From contig JAAVYC010000072.1 of the NCBI GenBank assembly GCA_022790905.1, positions 1-6,410 of the forward strand: a DNA stretch of 6,410 nt, given 5' to 3'. The position numbers were made by a program, and so were the translations under genes. Under the pieces are notes generated by a model. The model saw only the letters and a program-made list of their open reading frames with translations, had not been told where the DNA came from and did no database searches. This document shows positions 1-5,533 of this stretch, piece by piece (positions within the stretch are counted from its first letter, which is position 1; every line of letters starts with the position of its first letter). Source of the DNA: Lachnospiraceae bacterium. GTDB lineage: Bacteria; Bacillota; Clostridia; Lachnospirales; Lachnospiraceae.

Positions 1-109
1 CAAACTCTCCAGAAGCGATATCCAGCGATACATCATCTAGCGCTCGGACTTCATTCTCCCCTGGATTATAAATTTTTTTCAAATTTTTGACTCTGATTAA
101 CGATTTCAC
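1..109 (-). CDS. ABC transporter ATP-binding protein, N-terminal fragment (MacB/LolD-like)
   Basis: Only the first 36 codons are inside the window; the reading frame runs off the left edge. The start is GTG at 107-109, preceded by a near-perfect Shine-Dalgarno GGGAGG (115-120) with a 5-base spacer; an in-frame TAA lies further upstream and no other start codon fits. The translation begins MKSLIRVKNLKKIYNPGE and continues with VRALDDVSLDIASGEF. This is the usual opening of an ABC ATPase: a strand, then 'K.Y..G...V.AL..VSL.I..GEF' just before the Walker A loop, which lies outside the window. The 'G...VRAL' insertion before the GEF strand is typical of the MacB/LolD/FtsE-like branch, whose members work with FtsX-like permeases in peptide or antibiotic export or cell-envelope tasks. 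Substrate cannot be judged. It has its own upstream region and is separated from the purine genes by a terminator. Confidence 0.8.
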   Translation of the reverse strand, partial: MKSLIRVKNLKKIYNPGENEVRALDDVSLDIASGEF

Positions 110-146
110 AATTTCCTCCCTCTTACATCTGTATTATTAATTTAAT

Positions 147-175
147 ACAATAATACATTTTCTATTTTTTGTCAA
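147..175 (-). promoter_or_regulatory. Candidate sigma-A promoter for the ABC transporter gene
   Basis: On the minus strand a perfect -35 hexamer TTGACA (170-175) is followed after 17 bases by TATTGT (147-152), which matches the -10 consensus at four of six positions. It lies in a very AT-rich stretch about 40 bases upstream of the GTG start at 109. An alternative -10, TATTAT, matches better but the spacer would be only 14 bases. The -35 and spacing are good and the -10 is weak, so the exact start site is uncertain. Confidence 0.45.
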
Positions 176-189
176 ATGTTTATATACAT
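176..189. promoter_or_regulatory. Operator-like near-palindrome ATGTTTATATACAT abutting the -35
   Basis: This is a 14-base inverted repeat with a single mismatched pair: outer arms ATGT and ACAT, AT-rich centre. It touches the TTGACA element at 170-175 directly on its upstream side. ATGT...ACAT arms are used by several dimeric winged-helix repressors, for example PadR types, though their usual spacing is longer. A local regulator of the ABC transporter gene is plausible but not shown; AT-rich sequence also yields such repeats by chance. Confidence 0.3.
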
Positions 190-231
190 CAGAACAAAAG
201 TGTGCGTAGCTGCGTATCCTGTAAGTTATTG

Positions 232-250
232 TATAGAAAATTCCTCTATA
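232..250. repeat. Inverted repeat TATAGA-N7-TCTATA
   Basis: Perfect 6-base arms (232-237 and 245-250) flank a 7-base centre in the intergenic region upstream of the ABC transporter gene. It lies close to the stronger palindrome at 260-273 and shares its TATAG/CTATA word, so both could be bound by the same protein. The arms are short and AT-rich, so chance is a real alternative. Confidence 0.25.
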
Positions 251-259
251 AATTCTCTA

Positions 260-273
260 TTACTATATAGTAA
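260..273. promoter_or_regulatory. Perfect 14-bp palindrome TTACTATATAGTAA, possible operator
   Basis: The sequence is identical to its reverse complement over all 14 bases. It sits between the purine-operon terminator and the promoter of the ABC transporter gene, about 85 bases upstream of that -35. TACTATATAGTA-like palindromes resemble operators of GntR/YtrA-type regulators that often control small ABC transporter operons; that link is from general knowledge and similarity only. No regulator gene is inside the window. The minus strand also reads TATAGT here, a possible -10, but no good -35 goes with it. Confidence 0.35.
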
Positions 274-297
274 CGAATAAAGCTTTTTATTCTCTTC

Positions 298-341
298 AAA
301 AAAAGAACCGGTCAACAGAATTTTTCAATCCTGTTGACCGG
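298..341 (-). terminator. Intrinsic terminator of the purine-gene transcript
   Basis: A perfect 11-base inverted repeat (CTGTTGACCGG at 331-341 against CCGGTCAACAG at 308-318) encloses a 12-base loop. On the minus strand it is followed at once by the T-rich run TTCTTTTTTT (298-307). The stem begins 15 bases after the stop codon of the AICAR transformylase gene. The other side is also T-rich on the plus strand (342-354, interrupted), so weak termination in both directions is possible, though no plus-strand gene leads into it. Confidence 0.93.
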
Positions 342-356
342 CTTTTCATTTTTTAC

Positions 357-1535
357 TTAATGATGAAACAGACGAATCTTCGTAAACGCCATTGCCATAT
401 CGTATTTATCGCAAGTCTCAATTACATTGTCGTCGCGGATTGACCCACCCGGCTGTGCCACATACTTGACACCGCTTCTGCGGGCCCGCTCAATATTATC
501 TCCAAACGGGAAGAATGCATCTGATCCAAGGGCCACATCGCTCATCTGATCCAACCACGCGCGTTTCTCCTCGCGGGTAAAGACTTCTGGTTTTACTCTA
601 AAGATCTGTTCCCATACGCCATCCGCTAAGACGTCCATATAGTCCTCTCCGATATAGAGATCAATGGAATTGTCACGGTCTGCTCTTCCGATTCCGTCCA
701 CAAATTGCAGTCCCAGCACTTTCGGAGACTGACGCAGCCACCAATTGTCTGCCTTCTGTCCCGCCAGACGGGTACAGTGGATTCTAGACTGCTGTCCTGC
801 TCCAATACCGATTGCCTGTCCGCCTTTCGTATAACATACAGAATTGGACTGCGTATATTTTAGGGTAATCATCGCGATCGTCAAATCAATTCTTGCAGAC
901 TCTGGAAGTTCTTTATTTTTTGTCACAATATCAGAGAAAAATGTATCGTCAATCTTTAATTCGTTTCTGCCCTGTTCAAACGTAATGCCGAATACTTCTT
1001 TTCTCTCCAGTTCTTTTGGCATATAATTTGGATCGATCTCAATCACATTATAATTGCCTTTCTTTTTCGCTTTTAAGATCTCAAGCGCTTCCGATTCATA
1101 TCCCGGCGCGATCACTCCGTCCGACACTTCTCTTTTAATGATCGAAGCAGTTGCTTTGTCGCAGACGTCGGAGAGTGAGATAAAGTCTCCGAAAGAGGAC
1201 ATCCTATCTGCACCTCTAGCTCTCGCATAGGCATTGGCAAGAGGCGTCCATTCTATATCCATATCGTCGACCCAGTACATCTTCTTTTCCACTTCCGACA
1301 AAGGGAGTCCCACTGCCGCCCCCGCTGGAGAGACGTGCTTAAAAGAAGTCGCTGCGGCAAGCCCGGTGGCCTTTTTTAATTCTCTCACCAACTGCCAACC
1401 ATTTAGGGCATCTAAGAAATTGATATATCCCGGCTTTCCATTTAACACCTTAATCGGAAGTTCTTCCTCCTCTATGTAGATACGGGACGGTTTCTGGTTT
1501 GGGTTACATCCGTATTTTAACTCTAATTCTCTCAT
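357..1535 (-). CDS. purH: Stand-alone AICAR transformylase (phosphoribosylaminoimidazolecarboxamide formyltransferase)
   Basis: It transfers a formyl group from 10-formyl-tetrahydrofolate to AICAR, giving FAICAR, the penultimate step of de novo purine synthesis, in the cytosol. At 392 residues it covers only the transformylase half of PurH; the N-terminal MGS-like IMP cyclohydrolase domain is absent. Visible family features are LKYGCNPNQKP (residues 6-16), the catalytic Lys-His in SFKHVSPAGAA (K66-H67, matching Lys266-His267 of human ATIC), RGADRMSSFGDF (107-118), KYTQSNSV (226-233), GIGAGQQSRIHCTRLAG (243-259), SDAFFPF (338-344) and the C-terminus RLFHH. From memory these blocks are closer to animal ATIC than to E. 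coli PurH. The ATG has AGGAG six bases upstream (1542-1546). It lies 13 bp after the cyclohydrolase gene that supplies the next step and is the last gene before the terminator. The symbol purH is used loosely, for its transformylase half. Confidence 0.95.
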   Translation of the reverse strand: MRELELKYGCNPNQKPSRIYIEEEELPIKVLNGKPGYINFLDALNGWQLVRELKKATGLAAATSFKHVSPAGAAVGLPLSEVEKKMYWVDDMDIEWTPLANAYARARGADRMSSFGDFISLSDVCDKATASIIKREVSDGVIAPGYESEALEILKAKKKGNYNVIEIDPNYMPKELERKEVFGITFEQGRNELKIDDTFFSDIVTKNKELPESARIDLTIAMITLKYTQSNSVCYTKGGQAIGIGAGQQSRIHCTRLAGQKADNWWLRQSPKVLGLQFVDGIGRADRDNSIDLYIGEDYMDVLADGVWEQIFRVKPEVFTREEKRAWLDQMSDVALGSDAFFPFGDNIERARRSGVKYVAQPGGSIRDDNVIETCDKYDMAMAFTKIRLFHH

Positions 1536-1548
1536 TCTCTTCTCCTAA

Positions 1549-2262
1549 TCAGTGGTTTTTATTCACAATTTTCGTCTCATATGTTCCGGTTGCAAGATCA
1601 ATATATCTGACAAATAAGGATACCTTATTCTCTTCATTCAAGCTATTCCAGAGCAACTCTGTAAACTCCTCCATATCATCTGGAATTGAGATCAGCTCCG
1701 GTTCCCCTTCAAAACTTGGAAGCGGATCTCCGTCTCCCATATAAGTGTGTATAAAATGTCCCTCTCCCTCTGTCGGATTCTCATAAGCAAACGTATAACG
1801 ATTGCAGGAATCCGGATTTCCATTATTGCTTTTTAAAATAGACATGGCATAATTGTACTTGCCTTCCTCCACATGCAGGATTCCGGAAATACGCGGCGTA
1901 TAATTTGGTGCATCCGGTTCAAATTCCCTGGTGCGCAGTGCCTGTTCAAACGTCTGCTGTTTGTCCATCAATTCGTAAATCGTATCGGTCTGATCGCCGT
2001 TTGTCACAATGGTCTTATTGCCAAGAACACGCACAGGTGCATAGATGATAAGACTCGGATCACTCAATTTCGATGGATCAAACGCCTGCGTACGAATTCC
2101 CTCTCCCTCTGTCACAAACACACGGTTTCGGCTGTTCTCACTTCTTCCCATAATAAAATATGCCATTACCGCATGTCTTCCATTTGCTGATTTTCCGATG
2201 ATAATCCCACGTCCTGGATAAGAATTATTCTGCAACTCTTTTTCAATTGATTTCATTTCCAT
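1549..2262 (-). CDS. purO: PurO-type IMP cyclohydrolase
   Basis: It closes the ring of FAICAR to give IMP, the last de novo purine step, and replaces the missing cyclohydrolase half of PurH. The 237-residue protein belongs to the IMP_cyclohyd (PurO, Ntn-hydrolase-like fold) family first known from archaea. Signs of this are YPGRGIIIG (15-23), the Arg/Asn-rich MGRSENSRNRVF (38-49), TNGDQTD (87-93), YTPRISG (121-127), and TYMGDGDPLPSFEGEP (173-188). It is longer than archaeal PurO (about 200 residues), mostly at the C-terminus. The first ATG (2260-2262) is chosen because AGGAG (2273-2277) lies 10 bases before it; the Met two codons later would be too far away. It sits 31 bp after the HAD gene and 13 bp before the AICAR transformylase gene, so the two enzymes of consecutive steps are co-transcribed. 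The identification rests on motifs remembered from the family and on the neighbour. Confidence 0.9.
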   Translation of the reverse strand: MEMKSIEKELQNNSYPGRGIIIGKSANGRHAVMAYFIMGRSENSRNRVFVTEGEGIRTQAFDPSKLSDPSLIIYAPVRVLGNKTIVTNGDQTDTIYELMDKQQTFEQALRTREFEPDAPNYTPRISGILHVEEGKYNYAMSILKSNNGNPDSCNRYTFAYENPTEGEGHFIHTYMGDGDPLPSFEGEPELISIPDDMEEFTELLWNSLNEENKVSLFVRYIDLATGTYETKIVNKNH

Positions 2263-2293
2263 GAATTCTTTTCTCCTATGTTCTAATCAAATC

Positions 2294-2944
2294 CTACAAA
2301 AATTTCTTTACATCTGCCAGTGTATCTGCAATGCCATAAATCATGTGACGCACCTCTTCCATCGGCGGTGCAAGATCCGGTACCATCACAACTCTCATTC
2401 CCGCTGCATATGCAGAGCGCACCCCATTGTCTGAGTCCTCCACTGCCATACAGTGTTTCGGTTCCATCCCCAACTGCCGGCAGACCTCTAAATAGACATC
2501 CGGTTTTGGCTTACTGTTTTTCACATTCGAGACACTGATCACGCGATCGAATTTGTTGTCAAATCCAATTCTTTTTAGATATTTTAATGCAAGGTCTAAA
2601 TAGGTCGCTGTTGCAACTGCAACAGGATAATCGTTTTCTCTCAGATAAGCTAAGATCTCATCTGCTCCCGGCTTTTTTGGAATACCATTCTTGTCGATAT
2701 ATTCTTTAAAATTCTTATCTCTGGTATCACAAAAATATTGAAAATCAAAGTCTTTTGAACAAAGTTCGTGGAATCTCTCTTCCATCAGTCTTCCGTTTAA
2801 ACTACGAAAGTTCAGCATCTCCTCAAACGAGACCTCATATCCCATTTCTCTTATAATTTTTTGTTCAATCGGAAAATAGATTCTCTCTGTGTCAATTAAG
2901 GTTCCATCCATATCAAAAACAACTGCTTTGATCTGTTTCTCCAT
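2294..2944 (-). CDS. HAD-superfamily phosphatase (subfamily IA, beta-phosphoglucomutase-like)
   Basis: A 216-residue cytosolic hydrolase with all four HAD motifs: I, FDMDGTLIDTE with nucleophile D11 and acid/base D13; II, VAVATAT with T112; III, K145 in NSKPKPDVY; IV, VEDSDNG with E169-D170 binding magnesium. The stretch between motifs I and II (about 20-90) is the helical cap of the beta-PGM/Gph-like group. Such proteins dephosphorylate small phosphorylated metabolites; the substrate cannot be read from the sequence. A start at ATG 2942-2944 is preferred to the in-frame GTG four codons earlier, because GAGG (2951-2954) sits six bases before the ATG and overlaps the GTG. It lies 55 bp after the UPF0210 gene and 31 bp before the PurO gene. 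A role in removing a purine or sugar-phosphate by-product would suit this location, but that is inference. A beta-phosphoglucomutase is less likely, as no maltose or trehalose genes are nearby. Confidence 0.9.
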   Translation of the reverse strand: MEKQIKAVVFDMDGTLIDTERIYFPIEQKIIREMGYEVSFEEMLNFRSLNGRLMEERFHELCSKDFDFQYFCDTRDKNFKEYIDKNGIPKKPGADEILAYLRENDYPVAVATATYLDLALKYLKRIGFDNKFDRVISVSNVKNSKPKPDVYLEVCRQLGMEPKHCMAVEDSDNGVRSAYAAGMRVVMVPDLAPPMEEVRHMIYGIADTLADVKKFL

Positions 2945-2999
2945 GATTTTCCTCACTTTTCTTTTTTCTTATTTTTGTTTCCCCAATACAGCCTTCGAT

Positions 3000-4364
3000 T
3001 TAATTCTTAAAACTGTGAATCGGCGCCGGAATTCTTCCACCCCTGTTCACAAATGCCTCACAGGAATATCCGTTGACTGGCATAATCGGCGCATAACCTA
3101 ACAGCCCTCCAAATTCTACCGTCTCCCCGACATCCTTCCCGATGACCGGAATAATGCGAACCGCTGTCGTCTTCTGATTCATCATGCCGATTGCCATCTC
3201 ATCTGCAATAATTCCGGAAATTGTCGATGCTTTTGTATTTCCCGGAATGGCAATCATATCCAATCCGACTGAGCAAACGCAGGTCATTGCCTCTAATTTT
3301 TCCAACGAAAGGGCTCCTGCCGTCACGGCATCGATCATTCCCTGATCTTCACTGACTGGGATAAAAGCCCCGCTTAAGCCTCCCACATAAGAGGATGCCA
3401 TAACACCGCCTTTTTTCACCTGGTCATTTAAAAGGGCAAGCGCTGCCGTTGTCCCCGGCGCACCCGCATATTCAATGCCAATCTCTTCTAAGATTCCCGC
3501 CACGGAATCCCCGATTGCCGGCGTCGGAGCTAAAGACAAATCAATGATTCCAAAAGGAATCCCTAACTTCTTAGACGCCTCCTGTGCCACTAATTGTCCC
3601 ACTCTTGTCACTTTAAACGCTGTTTTTTTAATAGTCTCACATAAGATCTCAAAATTCTCTCCGCGCACTTTTTCTAACGCCGTCTTTACGACTCCCGGTC
3701 CTGATACACCGACATTAATCACGGCGTCGGCTTCCGTCACACCGTGAAAAGCGCCCGCCATAAACGGGTTGTCATCCGGCGCATTGCAAAGGACTACCAA
3801 CTTTGCACATCCCAAAGAATCGTCCTCTTTTGTGTATTCTGCCGCTTCTAAGATAATCTCTCCCATCAACTTTACGGCATCCATATTGATTCCTGTTTTC
3901 GTGGAACCGACATTGACAGAACTACAGATATATTCTGTCTCTGCCAGCGCCTTTGGAATGGAACGTATCAGCAGCTCGTCACTTTTTGTCATTCCTTTTG
4001 AGACGAGGGCGGAATAGCCGCCAATAAAATTAACGCCCACTTCTCTAGCCGCATCATTTAGGGTTTTTGCAATCGTCACATAATCTTCTGACGTTTTACA
4101 TGCCGCTGCTCCGACTAAAGAAATCGGCGTAACCGATATTCGCTTATTGACAATCGGAATACAATACTTATTTTCGATTTCTTTTCCAACCTTTACCAAA
4201 TCTTTTGCAACCGCTGTAATCTTACGATAAATATTTTCATTTACTTTTTTTAAATCCGTATCCACACAGTCCAAAAGACTGATCCCCAGAGTGATTGTAC
4301 GCACATCTAGATTCTCATGCTCAATCATCTTATTTGTCTCATTTACTTCCCAAATGTTAATCAT
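3000..4364 (-). CDS. UPF0210 / 'PFL family' protein
   Basis: A 454-residue protein of the UPF0210 (DUF711) family, matching from memory the pneumococcal SP_0239-type proteins almost end to end. Diagnostic stretches are TITLGISLLDC (23-33), PIVNKRISVTPISLVGAAA (70-88), DNPFMAGAFHGVTEAD (198-213), NVGVSGPGVV (217-226), IDLSLAPTPAIGDSVA (274-289), GTTAALALLNDQVKKGGVMA (304-323), GGLSGAFIPVSEDQGMI (328-344), CSVGLDMIAIP (364-374) and the C-terminus RGGRIPAPIHSFKN. The family is related in fold to pyruvate formate-lyase, but no glycyl-radical RV[SA]GY motif is visible near the C-terminus, so ordinary radical chemistry is not expected. Function is not established. The ATG has AAGGAG (4370-4375) five bases upstream, and this Shine-Dalgarno overlaps the stop codon of the ACT gene, so the two are tightly coupled. 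The length is normal and there is no sign of truncation. Confidence 0.95.
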   Translation of the reverse strand: MINIWEVNETNKMIEHENLDVRTITLGISLLDCVDTDLKKVNENIYRKITAVAKDLVKVGKEIENKYCIPIVNKRISVTPISLVGAAACKTSEDYVTIAKTLNDAAREVGVNFIGGYSALVSKGMTKSDELLIRSIPKALAETEYICSSVNVGSTKTGINMDAVKLMGEIILEAAEYTKEDDSLGCAKLVVLCNAPDDNPFMAGAFHGVTEADAVINVGVSGPGVVKTALEKVRGENFEILCETIKKTAFKVTRVGQLVAQEASKKLGIPFGIIDLSLAPTPAIGDSVAGILEEIGIEYAGAPGTTAALALLNDQVKKGGVMASSYVGGLSGAFIPVSEDQGMIDAVTAGALSLEKLEAMTCVCSVGLDMIAIPGNTKASTISGIIADEMAIGMMNQKTTAVRIIPVIGKDVGETVEFGGLLGYAPIMPVNGYSCEAFVNRGGRIPAPIHSFKN

Positions 4365-4373
4365 GGCTTCTCC

Positions 4374-4658
4374 TTAGATCCTGTGCATTTTCTCAAAAAT
4401 TTCTTCTCTCTGACATTTGATATCCACGCCGATTTCCTCGCCAATCTGCGCTAACTCTCTTGAGATTTCCACAAACGGTTTTTCTGTTCCCGCCAGATCC
4501 ACAATCATCATCATATTAAAAAAGTCCTGTACGATGGTCTGTGAGATATCCATGACATTAACGCGATTATTGGCCAGATAGGTGCACACTTTGGCGATGA
4601 TCCCAACCGTATCTTTTCCCACCACTGTTATAATCGTCTTATTTGCTGCTGTTTCCAT
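4374..4658 (-). CDS. ACT-domain protein (UPF0237)
   Basis: A 94-residue protein made of one ACT domain. Residues 8-80 give the beta-alpha-beta-beta-alpha-beta pattern: TIITVVGKDTVGI (8-20), a helix with CTYLANN, NVMDISQTI (34-42), FFNMMMIVDL (46-55), a second helix ISRELAQIGEEIG, then VDIKCQ. ACT domains bind small ligands, often amino acids, and act as regulators; here no catalytic partner is fused. The family is typically encoded next to UPF0210, as in this case, with a 9-bp gap to that gene. The likely start is ATG 4656-4658, because AAAGGA (4665-4670) lies six bases before it and the protein then has the family's length; a longer in-frame reading starts at 4706 with a Lys/Arg-rich extension that is not family-like. 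It probably senses a metabolite and controls or partners the UPF0210 protein, but the ligand is unknown. Confidence 0.92.
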   Translation of the reverse strand: METAANKTIITVVGKDTVGIIAKVCTYLANNRVNVMDISQTIVQDFFNMMMIVDLAGTEKPFVEISRELAQIGEEIGVDIKCQREEIFEKMHRI

Positions 4659-4735
4659 CTTTTTTCCTTTCTTCTCTCTATTCTGTCTTATATTTTTTAT
4701 TTTCATTCTGACTGTAGGAAATCTGAGATACCTCT

Positions 4736-5533
4736 TTATATGACAAGCATCGGAATCGCCTCAGCGCGCTTTGCCACATAAATTGGAAAATCGTTCCCCT
4801 TGTAAGGATTCTCTCCGAGCGTAACTTCCTGCCTGACCGTCTCATAGGCGAGTTCCTCATAATTATTCTCTTTGCTCAGATGTCCCAAAATTACAGCTTT
4901 CATTTTATCATGGAGCACTTCTCCCAACAGCTGTCCCGACACCTCATTCGAAAGATGCCCTTTTTCCCCTAGAATTCTCCTCTTGAGAGGATAGGGATAA
5001 CTTCCCACTTCCAACATATGTACATCGTGATTTGCCTCTAATAAAAGCATGTCTAATCCCTGCAATTTCTCTATCACGTAGTCATCATATTTTCCCAAAT
5101 CTGTGATAATTCCGATCCTTTGATTCTCACTCTTTAAAAGATAGGCAACTGGATCTTTTGCATCGTGGGATGTCCGAATTGGATGTACAATCAATTCTCC
5201 AATCGCCACATCGGTATCCGCTTCTATGACGTGAAAAAGCGACGGGTCTATTTTCCCAACAGATGAAGTCTTCCTGATGGCCTCTATCGTCCCCTTTGTC
5301 CCATAGATCGGGAGTCCATATCTCCTCGCAATCACTCCAAGTCCGCTGATATGATCCGAGTGTTCATGCGTCACTAAGACTCCTTCCATCTCATTTGTCT
5401 TTAGTCCTACAGAGTTCAATCCCGCCTCAATTCTCTTTCCACTGATTCCCGCATCGATGATCACATGACAATTCTGTGTCCCTGCACAGATACAATTTCC
5501 GCTGCTGCCGCTCGCTATGCTACATAATTCCAT
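4736..5533 (-). CDS. walJ: WalJ/YycJ-family MBL-fold 5'-exonuclease
   Basis: A 265-residue metallo-beta-lactamase-fold hydrolase of the YycJ/WalJ group; B. subtilis YycJ is a double-strand DNA 5'-exonuclease linked to mismatch repair. The sequence opens with CSIASGSSGNC (4-14), the family's signature start. It then carries the metal ligands THEHSDH (H56, H58, D60, H61), the TSHD motif (H123), TDLG (D145), EANHD (H169), GHLSN (192-196) and GHLSKENN (H218), so the two-metal site looks intact. The start ATG at 5531-5533 overlaps the TAA of the preceding gene by one base (TAATG), pointing to translational coupling; a TTG six codons earlier is the alternative but would place extra residues before the conserved opening. 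Shine-Dalgarno-like GGGAAGAGA lies inside the end of the upstream gene. In many Firmicutes walJ follows walRK; those genes are not next to it here. A 77-bp gap follows before the ACT gene, with no clear promoter. Confidence 0.92.
   Translation of the reverse strand: MELCSIASGSSGNCICAGTQNCHVIIDAGISGKRIEAGLNSVGLKTNEMEGVLVTHEHSDHISGLGVIARRYGLPIYGTKGTIEAIRKTSSVGKIDPSLFHVIEADTDVAIGELIVHPIRTSHDAKDPVAYLLKSENQRIGIITDLGKYDDYVIEKLQGLDMLLLEANHDVHMLEVGSYPYPLKRRILGEKGHLSNEVSGQLLGEVLHDKMKAVILGHLSKENNYEELAYETVRQEVTLGENPYKGNDFPIYVAKRAEAIPMLVI

Noticed and set aside
844..1744. Plus-strand frames of 60-81 codons across the purine genes
   Set aside because: They are antisense to highly conserved AICAR transformylase and PurO coding sequence, with Ser/Phe-rich shadow composition and no family resemblance.
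3475..4017. Plus-strand frames of 82-90 codons inside the UPF0210 gene
   Set aside because: The minus-strand UPF0210 protein is intact and conserved through this stretch; the plus-strand peptides are shadows.
3000..4364. UPF0210 protein as an active glycyl-radical enzyme
   Set aside because: No RV[SA]GY glycyl-radical motif is visible in the C-terminal part and no activating enzyme gene is nearby.
4659..4706. 16-residue N-terminal extension of the ACT protein (MKIKNIRQNREKKGKK)
   Set aside because: The Shine-Dalgarno AAAGGA lies inside this extension, correctly spaced for ATG 4656-4658, and the extension is not typical of the family.
4659..4735. Possible internal promoter (TATAAG on the minus strand) between walJ and the ACT gene
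   Set aside because: The -10-like word lies in a simple A-rich run and has no acceptable -35 at 16-18 bases, so it was not listed.
4678..4860. 60-codon minus-strand reading frame overlapping the end of walJ
   Set aside because: It lies out of frame over the conserved walJ C-terminus, has an Arg/Ser-rich composition unlike a real protein, and resembles no family known to me.
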